Positions 51,165 through 59,958 of a stretch of DNA of 64,000 nt are shown here, in pieces; the stretch's first letter is position 1; the number at the start of each line of letters is the position of its first letter. This DNA is from Neolewinella antarctica (GTDB lineage Bacteria > Bacteroidota > Bacteroidia > Chitinophagales > Saprospiraceae). Location of the stretch: positions 62,001-126,000 of the forward strand of contig NZ_JAATJH010000003.1 of NCBI RefSeq assembly GCF_011927835.1. Direction: 5' to 3'. The notes under the pieces were generated by a model, which was not told where the DNA came from, made no database searches, and worked only from the letters and a program-made list of their open reading frames with translations. The translations under genes were made by a program, and so were the position numbers.

Positions 51165-51704
51165 ATGACCACCACCTGCCAACTCTCCGGAGCCACCGAA
51201 AACCTAACCACCTTCGCCGTAGGCCCCGACGCCCCCGGCCGCGCGCCCGTAGAAATTACCCTCACGCAGAACCTACACGATCAGCTCACCGGCGAAACGG
51301 AAGTAGCCCCCAACGACTGGCGCTGCCTCAACGACGCGATGTGGAGCGAAAACGACGCCGTCAAAGTCGTCAGCTACCGGATGCTGCACCAGTTGAAAGC
51401 CGAAGGGTGGCCGCAGGATTTACTGGATATGATCTACTTGGAGGAAGAAACGCTCGCCTGGGCCAAAGCCGGGTTGCCGGATGAGAATGCCGTCGTCCAC
51501 CTGGGCGCGAATGGCAACGTCCTCTCGGTTGGCGACACGGTTGTCCTCATCAAGGACCTAAAAGTGAAGGGTGGAGGCTTCACCGCCAAGCGCGGAACGG
51601 CCGTACGCAACATCCGTCTCGTGGCCGATAATGCCGGACAGATCGAAGGAAGGGTAGAGGATCAGCAGATTGTAATTTTGACGGAGTACGTCAAGAAGAA
51701 GTAA
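51165..51704 (+). CDS. PhnA/YjdM-like protein
   Basis: 179 residues from ATG at 51165. C-terminal domain with VVHLGANGNVLSVGDTVVLI-KDLKVKGGGFTAKRGTAVRNI and ILTEYVKKK is the PhnA fold. The N-terminal zinc ribbon of longer members is not recognisable: only CQLSG and WRC remain. PhnA/YjdM was named for alkylphosphonate uptake but its role is unknown. Confidence 0.85.
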   Translation: MTTTCQLSGATENLTTFAVGPDAPGRAPVEITLTQNLHDQLTGETEVAPNDWRCLNDAMWSENDAVKVVSYRMLHQLKAEGWPQDLLDMIYLEEETLAWAKAGLPDENAVVHLGANGNVLSVGDTVVLIKDLKVKGGGFTAKRGTAVRNIRLVADNAGQIEGRVEDQQIVILTEYVKKK

Positions 51705-51811
51705 CCACCTCGATTCCACGGGCGAGCGAATGTCATCCGGACACCCGGTAGCGCGGCATCGCCGACGGCCACGTTTTCGGAGAATACGTTTGTTGGTTTC
51801 CGGCCCCTCCC

Positions 51812-51819
51812 TATATTTG
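51812..51819 (+). promoter_or_regulatory. -7 box (TATATTTG) five nt from the ATG
   Basis: TATATTTG matches TAnnTTTG and ends five nt before the ATG at 51825. Confidence 0.6.
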
Positions 51820-51824
51820 CCGCC

Positions 51825-53030
51825 ATGATCGCCGACCTACCCACCCAAGAAAAAGAACGACTGGCCGAGCTACGTAACTATGCCTTACTGGATACGCTGC
51901 CGGAAGATGAATATGATGACCTCGCGACGATCGCCGCGGAAATTTGCGGCACGCCAATCTCGCTGATCAGTTTGGTGGACGAAGACCGGCAATGGTTCAA
52001 AGCCAACCACGGGCTGGACGGGGTAAAACAAACCTCCCGGGGAAACGCATTCTGCGCCCACAATATCCTCGACCCCGAAAACATGCTGATCGTCCCGGAC
52101 GCCCATCAGGACGAGCGCTTTGCGGATAATGACTTCGTGACGGGCAACCCGAATATTGTCTTTTACGCAGGCGTCCCCCTGGTAACGGATGCAGGGTTTG
52201 CGCTCGGTAGCTTGTGCGTAATCGACACCGTCCCCAGGGAACTCACGTCAGCGCAACTCAAGGCACTGAAGGCTTTGGGGCGGCAGACGATCAAATTATT
52301 CGAACTGCGCCGCGCCCGTAAATTAAGTGAAGAGCGGCTGGTGGACATGGAGTTATTTCGTAAGCGCTTGCTTGATTTCAACCACGTCATCGCCCACGAC
52401 CTAAAAGCGCCCCTGCGCAACATCAACCAACTCGTCAACATCGCCCTGGACGAGTACCGCACGCTGCTGCCCGCTGATGGTGTGGAAGTGCTGAACATGC
52501 TGAGCGCGGTGGCGGCGGATGCGAACCGGCTCGTGCAGGGCGTCCTGCACTACAGTTCTTCCGTGCACCAGATCGGCAGCGAGCGCAATGAGTTTCCGGT
52601 AGCCGATTTACTGACGAGCTTCGGTTCGTTGTTTAAAGAACTTACGCCCTACCAGATCAACTACGTTGGGCCCGTAAAAAGGGTGTTTGCCCCGGAAACA
52701 GCCCTTCGCCAAATTCTGCAAAACCTGATCGGTAATGCGATCAAGTTTTGCGATAAGGACCGTGCGATCATCACCGTTAGCTGCGTCCGGACGGAGAAAG
52801 CGTACGTATTTACGGTGCGGGATAACGGCCCGGGCATCCCCGAACCGTTGCGGAAATCCATTTTCAGCCTCTTTTATTCGACGGCGGCCAAAAACGGGCA
52901 TTCGGAAGAAAGCCACGGTGTCGGCCTGTCCATTGTAAGTGAGCTCGTCAAGGCGATGGGCGGCGAGTTATCCGTTGAAAGTGAAATGGTGGAAGGAAGC
53001 CTGTTTCGCTTCACAGTCCCGGTCGCCTAA
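51825..53030 (+). CDS. Cytoplasmic GAF-domain sensor histidine kinase
   Basis: 401 residues, no membrane helix. GAF domain at about 25-165 (ISLISLVDEDRQWFKANHG, RGNAFCAHNIL, FYAGVPLVTDAGFALGSLCV (20 residues)). Dimerisation/phospho-acceptor region with VIAHDLKAPLRNINQ (His, about 191) and ATPase domain with N box NLIGNAIKFCD, G1 DNGPGIPEP, F box IFSLFYST and G2 HGVGLSIVSELVKAMGG. It autophosphorylates in response to an unknown small ligand. No response regulator lies next to it. Confidence 0.9.
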   Translation: MIADLPTQEKERLAELRNYALLDTLPEDEYDDLATIAAEICGTPISLISLVDEDRQWFKANHGLDGVKQTSRGNAFCAHNILDPENMLIVPDAHQDERFADNDFVTGNPNIVFYAGVPLVTDAGFALGSLCVIDTVPRELTSAQLKALKALGRQTIKLFELRRARKLSEERLVDMELFRKRLLDFNHVIAHDLKAPLRNINQLVNIALDEYRTLLPADGVEVLNMLSAVAADANRLVQGVLHYSSSVHQIGSERNEFPVADLLTSFGSLFKELTPYQINYVGPVKRVFAPETALRQILQNLIGNAIKFCDKDRAIITVSCVRTEKAYVFTVRDNGPGIPEPLRKSIFSLFYSTAAKNGHSEESHGVGLSIVSELVKAMGGELSVESEMVEGSLFRFTVPVA

Positions 53031-53041
53031 GGTGAAAACAG

Positions 53042-53086
53042 GGCACCCGCGGCCACGCATGATTGTTTTGCGCGGTCGCGGGTGCC
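53042..53086. repeat. Second head-to-head 17-mer pair forming a hairpin
   Basis: GGCACCCGCGGCCACGC (two mismatches) at 53042-53058 faces the exact GCGCGGTCGCGGGTGCC at 53070-53086 across 11 nt. It lies 12 nt past the kinase stop, between convergent genes, so it could serve as a terminator. Confidence 0.85.
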
Positions 53087-53135
53087 AAGTAGTTTCGATG
53101 AAGAGCAAAGAAATACTTCGCCTTAAATACTACGC

Positions 53136-53720
53136 TTAAAAGAAGCGTTCGGCAGCCTCCTTCACGGCGGTCAGGTGCGCATCCGGCTTGCTTTCTTCAG
53201 CCAGCACGCCGTACGTCTCGACAATCTCCTGCACGTCGACGCCACAGAAGCGAAGCGTACCTTTTTTCATGTTGTCCATGATGTGATTCTGGTCGATCGT
53301 TAGGAAATCATACAGACCGTCGGGGCTACCGTAAGTGACGGCGACCATGGCGGACTTGCCGGTCATGTTCTGGACGAGGCCTTTTTCGTTCATGTCCCAG
53401 GCCCACGGCTTGGTGAGGACGCGGTCGAAATAGCCCTTCAGTTTGGCGGGGCGCTCGTTCCACCAGATGGGGTAGAGGAAGACGAGCTTATCGGCCCAGT
53501 CGAAGTCTTTTTGCTCGGCTTTTACGTCGGCGGGCACTTCGCCCTTGCCCCAAGCCGTGAAGTCTTTCATGCCGAGGATGGAATCGAAATCCATGCGGTA
53601 GAGATCTTTGAACCTTACTTGGTGTCCCTTCTTTTCCGCAATTTCTTTAATTGATTTCGCGGCGGCCCCGTTGAGGCTGTCGGGGTTGGGGTGGGTGAGG
53701 CAGAGGAGGACGTTAGCCAT
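53136..53720 (-). CDS. NAD(P)H oxidoreductase, flavodoxin-fold quinone reductase family
   Basis: 194 residues. MANVLLCLTHPNPDSLNGAA is the family start (phosphate-binding loop for FMN/FAD), followed by HQVRFKDLYRMDFD, VFLYPIWWNERPAKLKGYFDRVL (FMN contacts; quoted as VFLYPIWWNERPAK and KGYFDRVL) and VTYGSPDGLY. Similar to KefF/YwrO/MdaB-type proteins, which reduce quinones or activate K+ efflux systems. Partner not present. Convergent with the histidine kinase. Confidence 0.88.
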   Translation of the reverse strand: MANVLLCLTHPNPDSLNGAAAKSIKEIAEKKGHQVRFKDLYRMDFDSILGMKDFTAWGKGEVPADVKAEQKDFDWADKLVFLYPIWWNERPAKLKGYFDRVLTKPWAWDMNEKGLVQNMTGKSAMVAVTYGSPDGLYDFLTIDQNHIMDNMKKGTLRFCGVDVQEIVETYGVLAEESKPDAHLTAVKEAAERFF

Positions 53721-53797
53721 GATATATTATTTAGTTTCCGTACAATCAATGTACATACACTAAAAGGTGAGAAACCGGCAATATGTTTGGTGAGTGC

Positions 53798-54286
53798 TCA
53801 GAAAGTTGCGGTGAGTCCGATACCGTGGGTGGTGGGGCCGAAGTCCAGTTCGAGTTGTCGGCCGAGTGACCCGTCGTAACCCAGGTTGGTGTTGTAAATG
53901 TCCACGGCGCGGATGCGCTTGCGATTGGCGAAGCCCTGCACGACAAGCCCGAGCGCCGTAAGGCCCACGCCGGCACCAATCGCGGTACCGCTACTACCGA
54001 AGATGCGATCGTCGTCATCGTCCGCAAATACACCTTCGAAAATGGAGATCGTCCCCAACACGCTGAAGGCGAGGGCTGCAACCTCAATGGCACCACTACC
54101 TCTGAGAATGTCGAGTGCTTCGTTATCCTGAAACATGGCATTGCGAAAATTTTGGTCGGTAACTACCAGATTATCGTAGCGGAATACGGGGTGCAAAAAT
54201 CGTTGCTCGTAGGAGATGGGGAGGGTCTGGGCATCGGCCGCGGAAAACGTGGTGCAGAGGAGCGTGCAGAGAAGTAGAAAACGCAT
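53798..54286 (-). CDS. Exported hypothetical protein with a glycine-rich hydrophobic segment
   Basis: 162 residues. Signal peptide to AADAQ (20). Hydrophobic stretch ALAFSVLGTISIFEGVF (about 71-87), an Asp-rich turn DDDDDR, then AIGAGVGLTALGLVVQGF (about 100-117) and a short beta C-terminus ending LTATF. The two hydrophobic segments either side of an acidic loop suggest insertion in a membrane. No family is recognised; such short proteins occur in Bacteroidota. Confidence 0.6.
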   Translation of the reverse strand: MRFLLLCTLLCTTFSAADAQTLPISYEQRFLHPVFRYDNLVVTDQNFRNAMFQDNEALDILRGSGAIEVAALAFSVLGTISIFEGVFADDDDDRIFGSSGTAIGAGVGLTALGLVVQGFANRKRIRAVDIYNTNLGYDGSLGRQLELDFGPTTHGIGLTATF

Positions 54287-54600
54287 AAGCGGGGTGATTA
54301 CAGATGGAACGAATGCTAGTTAGGGGCACAGCCGCGGCGGAAGTGGCTGCCACGTCTATAAACTGGCGAATAATCGTAGGGTTCGTAAGGCTAAGAAACC
54401 GGTCGGGAAGGTCCGCATTTTTAGCTCAACGCGAAAATGACCCTGTTTTTCAGTAAGTTACAAAGCTCTTCCGTGAAAAATACCTGAAGAAATGCTTGGA
54501 GGTAGTAACGGACCGTCTTACCTTTGCAGCCGCTTAAGCCTCGCTTGCCGTCAAAGACAAGTTAGGACCCAGCATAACGTAAACAAAATCAAGCAAGAAA
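54287..54600. other. Spacer and leader upstream of rplM
   Basis: TACCTTTG at 54520-54527 is the likely -7 box, giving a leader of about 65-70 nt rich in A/C before the GTG start. The left part divides two divergent genes and has no ORF. A regulatory L13-binding structure could be sought in the leader, but I see no strong hairpin. Confidence 0.5.
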
Positions 54601-55041
54601 GTGAATACACTAAGCTACAAGACGAAGTCGGCCAACGCCGCATCGGTAGAGCGCAAGTGGCTCGTGATTGACGTGGAAGGAGAAATTGTGGGCCGCATCG
54701 CCTCCAAGATCGCCGCCGTCCTCCGTGGCAAGCACAAACCCGACTTCACCCCCCACTTCGACAACGGCGACCACGTGATCGTCCTTAACTCAGCTCTCGT
54801 CCGTTTTACGGGGGAGAAAATGACGGACAAGGTCTATCTCCGCCACACGGGCTACCCCGGTGGACAACGGAAGACTACCCCGCGCGACATCATGGCCCGC
54901 AAGCCGGAGCGCGTTCTGGAAATGGCCATCCGTGGTATGCTTCCCAAAACCAAGCTCGGACGTGCGCAGATTAAGAAGCTGCACATTTACGCCGGAACGG
55001 ACCACCCGCACGCTGCGCAGACGCCCACTGAGCTTAAGTAA
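54601..55041 (+). CDS. rplM: 50S ribosomal protein L13
   Basis: 146 residues, GTG start at 54601, chosen because the Bacteroidota consensus MNTLSYKTKSAN begins exactly there. WLVIDVEGEIVGRIASKIA, GDHVIVLNS and RHTGYPGGQRKTTPRDIM are conserved segments. First gene of rplM-rpsI-rpsB-tsf. Spacer to rpsI is 142 nt, longer than usual for this pair, and carries a remnant of TACCGCC-type repeats. Confidence 0.97.
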   Translation: MNTLSYKTKSANAASVERKWLVIDVEGEIVGRIASKIAAVLRGKHKPDFTPHFDNGDHVIVLNSALVRFTGEKMTDKVYLRHTGYPGGQRKTTPRDIMARKPERVLEMAIRGMLPKTKLGRAQIKKLHIYAGTDHPHAAQTPTELK

Positions 55042-55043
55042 TT

Positions 55044-55070
55044 ATAGGCGGTAGGCCGGTAGGAGGTAGT
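55044..55070. repeat. GGCGGTA-type repeat fragment between rplM and rpsI
   Basis: ATAGGCGGTAGGCCGGTAGGAGGTAG, three imperfect units of the heptamer complementary to TACCGCC (written here in parts ATAGGCGGTAGG, CCGGTAGG, AGGTAG). Confidence 0.6.
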
Positions 55071-55183
55071 TCTCACCCCGTACCCGCGAAGCCGTAGCGA
55101 GTCCTCACACTTAGTCGGGGCGTCCGCGCCAATTTAAAAATCAGCGACCTTATATACTAATAGGACGCTTCAATCCAGCATAA

Positions 55184-55573
55184 ATGGAAATGATCAACGC
55201 CCTCGGGCGACGTAAAGCATCCGTTGCCCGCGTGTACCTGACCCAGGGCACCGGCAACATTATCGTCAACGGTAAGGATTACAAAGAGTACATCCCCCAG
55301 ACGCACCTCCAACCCAGCATCACCCAGCCCTTCACGATCATCGACGTGGACAACGGTATCTACGACATCAAAGTCAACGTTTCCGGCGGCGGCATCAAGG
55401 GACAAACCGAAGCGATTCGCTTAGGCATCTCCCGCGCCCTCGTCAAACTGAACGAAGATTTCCGCGGACCGCTTAAGTCGCAGAAAATGCTCACCCGTGA
55501 CGCCCGCGTGGTGGAACGTAAGAAGTACGGTAAGCCCAAGGCCCGTAAGAGCTTCCAGTTCTCTAAGCGATAA
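55184..55573 (+). CDS. rpsI: 30S ribosomal protein S9
   Basis: 129 residues, MEMINALGRRKASVARVYL start, GGGIKGQTEAIRLGISRAL (the RNA-contact helix) and the conserved basic C-terminus ending SFQFSKR, whose Lys-Arg reaches the P-site tRNA. Second gene of the operon. Confidence 0.97.
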   Translation: MEMINALGRRKASVARVYLTQGTGNIIVNGKDYKEYIPQTHLQPSITQPFTIIDVDNGIYDIKVNVSGGGIKGQTEAIRLGISRALVKLNEDFRGPLKSQKMLTRDARVVERKKYGKPKARKSFQFSKR

Positions 55574-55579
55574 GTTTTG

Positions 55580-55648
55580 GGTCTGTGGTCATGGGGCGAT
55601 GGTCTTCAGTAACAAGTACCAAAGACTACAGACCAAAGACCTTAGACC
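55580..55648. repeat. GGTCTGTGGTC / GACTACAGACC hairpin between rpsI and rpsB
   Basis: GGTCTGTGGTC (55580-55590) pairs with GACTACAGACC (55624-55634) with one mismatch; further AGACC copies follow to 55648. Same word family as the CACAGAC array at 13754. Confidence 0.7.
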
Positions 55649-55720
55649 ATTCTACTTCTTCCTTTCAATTACAAAACTACCCCACCGACCCAGGTCAACC
55701 GGGGCTAACAATAAAAAACC

Positions 55721-56461
55721 ATGGCAACTAAGCCAACACCAGCCGAGCTCCTCGAAGCCGGCGTGCACTTCGGCCACCTCCGCCGCAAGTGGAACCCAAA
55801 AATGTCGAACTACATTTTTGGCGAGAAGAACGGTATTCACATCATTGACCTGAACGCAACGCTCCAGGGCCTCGACCGCGCCGGTAACGCCATGCGTCAG
55901 ATCGCCAAGGCGGGCAAGAAGATCCTCTTCGTCGCCACCAAGAAGCAGGCCCGTGACATCGTCACCGCCGCCGCCCAGGAAGTGAACATGCCCTACGTCA
56001 CCGACCGGTGGCAGGGTGGTATGCTCACCAACTTTAACACCATCCGCCGTTCCATCCGCAAGATGCAGAACTTCGAACGGATGCTCGGTGACGGTACCCT
56101 CGACAGCGTAACCAAGAAGGAGCGCCTCGACACAACCCGCGCCCACGCCAAGATGAACAAGGTACTCGGCGGTATCGCGGACATGAGCCGTATCCCCAAC
56201 GCCATTTTCGTAGTGGACATCGTGCACGAGCATCTCGCCGTGGCCGAAGCTAAGAAGCTCGGTATGCGTACGTTCGGTATCGTTGATACGAATGCCGACC
56301 CAACCAGCGTCGACTACCCGATCCCAGGAAACGACGATGCTTCTAAGTCCATCAAGGTCGTCATCGACTACCTGACCGAGTGCATCAAGCAAGGTCTGGC
56401 CGAAGGCAACCAGGAGAAGGAGCAGAAGGCTAGTAGTGGTGAAGAAGCTGCTGCTGCTTAA
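55721..56461 (+). CDS. rpsB: 30S ribosomal protein S2
   Basis: 246 residues. AGVHFGHLRRKWNPKM, NGIHIIDLNAT, ILFVATKKQARDIV and DRWQGGMLTNF are signature segments, and the C-terminus ends with a short Glu/Ala tail. Adjacent tsf is the universal neighbour. The 244-nt spacer to tsf is unusually long and carries a large inverted repeat. Confidence 0.97.
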   Translation: MATKPTPAELLEAGVHFGHLRRKWNPKMSNYIFGEKNGIHIIDLNATLQGLDRAGNAMRQIAKAGKKILFVATKKQARDIVTAAAQEVNMPYVTDRWQGGMLTNFNTIRRSIRKMQNFERMLGDGTLDSVTKKERLDTTRAHAKMNKVLGGIADMSRIPNAIFVVDIVHEHLAVAEAKKLGMRTFGIVDTNADPTSVDYPIPGNDDASKSIKVVIDYLTECIKQGLAEGNQEKEQKASSGEEAAAA

Positions 56462-56483
56462 GACTGAGTATAGAATAAAGAGG

Positions 56484-56650
56484 AAAGAATAAGGACGGCT
56501 CCGGCCCGGCTTACCACTCACTCGCCTTTGGCGATCTTGCATTGGATAGGTACACGCCGCCAAGTGTCTTGCTATCCAAGGTAAGTAAACAGAGCGTAAA
56601 GTCGTCTGGATGAGTGAGCGAAGCGAACGACTCCAACGTCCTTATTCTTT
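56484..56650. repeat. Long imperfect inverted repeat between rpsB and tsf
   Basis: AAAGAATAAGGACG (56484-56497) is perfectly complementary to CGTCCTTATTCTTT (56637-56650). Inside, CTCACTC (56517-56523) matches GAGTGAG (56612-56618), and TTGGATAG (56542-56549) matches CTATCCAA (56572-56579), so the whole segment can fold as one arm with bulges. The flanks GAGGAAAG and CTTTCCTC extend it. It carries no ORF. Confidence 0.8.
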
Positions 56651-56705
56651 ACTCCAACTTCTTTCCTCTCTTCCCCCCCTTTCCCAACTAAAAAATAAAA
56701 GACAA

Positions 56706-57536
56706 ATGGCAATTTCCGCCCAAGACGTAAAGAAACTACGGGACATGACCGGTTCCGGAATGATGGACTGTAAGAAAGCCCTGGCGGAAGCCGACGGTGA
56801 TTACGACAAAGCCATCGAGCTCCTCCGCAAACGCGGTGAAAAAGTAGCCGCTAAGCGTGGTGACCGCGACGCCAACGAAGGTGCCGTCATCGCTAAAATC
56901 AGCGACGACAAGACCTACGGCGTTATCATTCGCCTGAGTTCCGAAACGGACTTCGTGTCGAAGAATGACGATTTTGTAAGCTTCGCTAACAAAATCGCGG
57001 ACATCACACTCCAGAATAAGCCCGCCGACCTGGCCGCTCTTTTGGCGCTACCCATGGAAGGCAGCCACACCATCCAGGATAAAGTGACGGAGATGGTCGG
57101 TAAGATCAACGAGAAGATCAACGTGACGGCTTACGAGCAAATGAGCGCTCCCTTGGTTGCAGAATACATTCACAGCGGTAACCGCGCCGGTGTCCTGGTT
57201 GGCTTGAGTAAGTCATCCGATGACGCTTACGATGCTGGCCGTAGCGTAGCCATGCAGGTTGCTGCCATGAAGCCGATTGCACTTGATAAAGGTGACATCG
57301 ATCAGGCAACGCAGGACAAAGAAGTAGACATCGCCAAGGAACTCGCTCGCCAGGAAGGCAAGCCCGAAGCCATGCTCGAAAAGATCGCCATGGGTCGTTT
57401 GAATAAGTTCTTCAAGGAGCAGACGCTGGTCAACCAGCAGTTCGTGAAGGACAACAAAAAGACGATCAAGCAGTACCTGAACGACACCGAGAAAGGACTT
57501 GCGGCCACCGGCTTCAAGCACATTACTTTGGTGTAA
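56706..57536 (+). CDS. tsf: Translation elongation factor Ts
   Basis: 276 residues from ATG at 56706. MAISAQDVKKLRDMTGSGMM-DCKKAL is the UBA-like N-terminal module, followed by SSETDFVSKNDDF, the EF-Tu contact (TDFV). It exchanges GDP on EF-Tu. End of the operon; strong terminator follows. The frame extends upstream to 56610 through the inverted repeat, which is not part of the protein. Confidence 0.97.
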   Translation: MAISAQDVKKLRDMTGSGMMDCKKALAEADGDYDKAIELLRKRGEKVAAKRGDRDANEGAVIAKISDDKTYGVIIRLSSETDFVSKNDDFVSFANKIADITLQNKPADLAALLALPMEGSHTIQDKVTEMVGKINEKINVTAYEQMSAPLVAEYIHSGNRAGVLVGLSKSSDDAYDAGRSVAMQVAAMKPIALDKGDIDQATQDKEVDIAKELARQEGKPEAMLEKIAMGRLNKFFKEQTLVNQQFVKDNKKTIKQYLNDTEKGLAATGFKHITLV

Positions 57537-57560
57537 GCTTTCGTACGATTTACGTTACTG

Positions 57561-57596
57561 AGCCCCCGCTGCCCCTGAAGGTAGCGGGGGCTTTTT
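57561..57596 (+). terminator. Terminator of the rplM-rpsI-rpsB-tsf operon
   Basis: AGCCCCCGCT pairs with AGCGGGGGCT, followed by TTTTA. Confidence 0.88.
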
Positions 57597-57677
57597 ACGT
57601 TAGAGTGATGTTCTGTTTTTTATTCTCAAGTGTGCCAACTAGTCTTAAGGCTTGTTTCTTTTAGCACAAGAAATAGG

Positions 57678-57694
57678 GCGCGGTCGCGGGTGCC
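57678..57694 (+). repeat. Dispersed 17-mer, exact, intergenic
   Basis: GCGCGGTCGCGGGTGCC followed by GGGTAA, 75 nt beyond the end of the convergent MFS gene. Confidence 0.9.
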
Positions 57695-57769
57695 GGGTAA
57701 TTCCGCGGGAATGTACTTGCCGGGCGGCTGCGCCGCTCCAATCAATTAACCTTGTACCCGCCCAGATAG

Positions 57770-59029
57770 CTATCGGGGCGCCCCTTTATCCCCGTACAGC
57801 ACGTGGTACCACCAGGCGGCTAGGCCACCCACGGTAGAAAATACGACGACCATCCAGAATACCCGTTGCTGACCAGCCAGGCCGGGCGAGCTATCCAGAA
57901 AGTAGCCCATCAGCGGACCGGCAAAGATGTCCGGCGTGTAACCGATCAGCGAGATGAGCCCGACGGCCGTCCCCGTAAGCGCCAGCGGGATCTGACCTAA
58001 ATCCATCACCGCGAAATACAGGCAGCGCAAAGAATACACCCCCACGGCGACCGTCAAAGTAGCAAATACGAACAGGGTAGGGGCGGTGGCGACGAAGCCC
58101 GCAGCAAAAAATAACGCACCCAGTGCGGACAGCACGAACCCGACAAAAAGCCACAACGTCGTCCGGCTCCGATCCGCCAGAATACCAATTACAACGCCCA
58201 CGACGGGGCGGATAAATAGTAGTGCAGTTCCCACCTTTGCGGAAGCTACCTCATCGTAACCGAGTACGTCGCGCGCGTAGAGCGAAAACACGTCCGTCAC
58301 CTTGTAACCGGTGTAGGCGCACAGGATGATGACCATCAGTAGCAGCACCGAAGGGAGGCGGAGCACCGTACCGATCTGGGCGACGGTAATTCGATCGAGT
58401 AGAATTTCTTCCTCTAGCGACCGGTCGGCCCGTAAAAATAGCCAGACCAGCACGCCAACCAACGCCACTACGGCACTGGCAGCCAGGACCACGACGCGAA
58501 AACCACCACTCGCTGCGGAACCCGTCAGGGCAGTTTCCGCCAGGAACTGAGAAAAGACGAGCACCCCCGCTGCCCCGAACAGCGCCCCGACCAAACCCCG
58601 CCCGCCGTCCAGAAACCCGAAAGCCTTACCCTGTGAATCGCCGCCGCCCCAAACGCGGGTCGCCTTGATCATGGCCGCCCAGAACAGAAAGATGGTCGTG
58701 AACCCCCAGTATCCGTACAGCCACCGTAGCTCTCCGTAAGTCGGGAAAGTGCTCATGGCAACGCCGCCAATTGCTGTCAGCCAGAGGGCAACCGCCATTA
58801 ATTTGCGGGGTGGAAAGCGGTCCGCCAGTGGCCCGCCGAAGAGATAGGAAACCAGGGCAACAACGCCGTAGGCGGAGAAGCACAGGCCGAGTTGGGTATT
58901 GTCGAGGCCAAATACATCCAGCACCGTTGGGCGAAAAACGCGGGGGAGGACGAATGGAAGAATGAAAACGGACTCGCCGGCCAGGATTAGCAGCAATAGG
59001 TAATACCAGGGCGGTCGGTTGGTGGGCAT
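57770..59029 (-). CDS. MFS transporter
   Basis: 419 residues with twelve predicted helices. The motif between TM2 and TM3 reads GPLADRFPPRKLMAV, a normal MFS motif A; GILADRSRTTLWLF is its copy in the second half. N-terminus begins MPTNRPPWYYLLLLILAG. The general shape (including LDGGRGLVGALFGA in helix 5) suggests the phosphate/sugar-phosphate or nitrate-type branches, but the substrate cannot be told. No regulator lies beside it. Confidence 0.85.
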   Translation of the reverse strand: MPTNRPPWYYLLLLILAGESVFILPFVLPRVFRPTVLDVFGLDNTQLGLCFSAYGVVALVSYLFGGPLADRFPPRKLMAVALWLTAIGGVAMSTFPTYGELRWLYGYWGFTTIFLFWAAMIKATRVWGGGDSQGKAFGFLDGGRGLVGALFGAAGVLVFSQFLAETALTGSAASGGFRVVVLAASAVVALVGVLVWLFLRADRSLEEEILLDRITVAQIGTVLRLPSVLLLMVIILCAYTGYKVTDVFSLYARDVLGYDEVASAKVGTALLFIRPVVGVVIGILADRSRTTLWLFVGFVLSALGALFFAAGFVATAPTLFVFATLTVAVGVYSLRCLYFAVMDLGQIPLALTGTAVGLISLIGYTPDIFAGPLMGYFLDSSPGLAGQQRVFWMVVVFSTVGGLAAWWYHVLYGDKGAPR

Positions 59030-59551
59030 GAACTACGGGATTCGCCGGAAAGGTAACTAGGGGACGCCGGTTAGTCGCGCGGGGAAGCTACGGTACAGGT
59101 TAGTTCCGTATTCAGAGGACGAATAGTACTTCGCAATCAGTCCGATTCGGTGGCCCGTTACGATTTCTCATCAAGCCCGGTTGTGTAATGGCTCAGTAGC
59201 TCCGGTTTTGGTTCAGGAAACGGAGATTTGACTGTGCTCCGGGCGACCAACTTTCACTTATGGGTCCGAACAGATTCATGCTGAACACTGCCTGCTTTCA
59301 GTTATAATAATTAACACAATCTTTTCAAATATTATCTTCCAAGAAGTAAGGTGTACCCGCAGGGGGCAGCCGCAATTCCTAAATAGTGCAAATTTTAATT
59401 CTGTTTGCCACTCTAGTACGCCATTTCAACGAAACGATGTTGCGCGACACCTTGCCCGGGACCCAGAATACCCCGACCTTTGCAGCCCGAAACGGACGCC
59501 TCTCGAATTAACGTCCGCTTTAGTATTCTATCAATTTTAAACAACAACAAC
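59030..59551. other. Gene-less spacer of about 520 nt
   Basis: No coding frame with features. An AT-rich block (59295-59345) and a box GACCTTTG at 59471 may be part of the promoter of the small gene at 59552. Nothing else was recognised. Confidence 0.45.
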
Positions 59552-59761
59552 ATGTATACTTCACAAACGATTTCCCCTAACTTCAGTCACCGTCTGACCC
59601 CCGCTGAACGCCGCCTCACTGCGGGTTCAGCTAATCGTGCCGGACTGAAGAACGCCGCCCACCGGAGCACCCTGCCCGCGGCGCAGAAGTCAGACTTAGT
59701 TACTGCCTTTATGGGCGGAACCGTCCTGATTAGTTTTCTAATCGCACTGATTAGTCTTTAA
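59552..59761 (+). CDS. Small membrane protein, 69 residues
   Basis: From ATG at 59552: MYTSQTISPNFSHRLTPAER (20) and on, a polar, Arg/Ser/Thr-rich half followed by one helix AFMGGTVLISFLIALISL that ends the protein. No signal peptide, so it should be a tail-anchored protein with its N-terminus inside. The ORF has its own promoter-proximal A-rich leader (ACAACAACAAC) and a strong terminator, which supports a real gene. Not recognised. Confidence 0.65.
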   Translation: MYTSQTISPNFSHRLTPAERRLTAGSANRAGLKNAAHRSTLPAAQKSDLVTAFMGGTVLISFLIALISL

Positions 59762-59782
59762 CATAAAGGTGATAAATTTTTT

Positions 59783-59815
59783 AAGGGCCATTCGCGGAAG
59801 CGGGTGGCCCTTTTC
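59783..59815 (+). terminator. Terminator of the small membrane protein gene
   Basis: AAGGGCCA pairs with TGGCCCTT around a GCGGAAGC-containing loop with additional pairing, followed by TTCCG. Preceded by an A/T-rich run. Confidence 0.75.
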
Positions 59816-59958
59816 CGTGAAGGGCTAATAATGGACTGGATCGACGGCTAGCCTACGCCGTTATTTTACCCGAACGGTATTCCGACATCTCAGACGTTCG
59901 CTACCAGTGGCCACCACGGCGGCTCTGAACGGAACCAGAAAAATCCGGTTATAGCAGC

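Noticed and set aside
55652-56563. 303-codon minus-strand frame
   Set aside because: Antisense to rpsB; its product is a low-complexity Gly/Val/Asp-rich mirror of S2.
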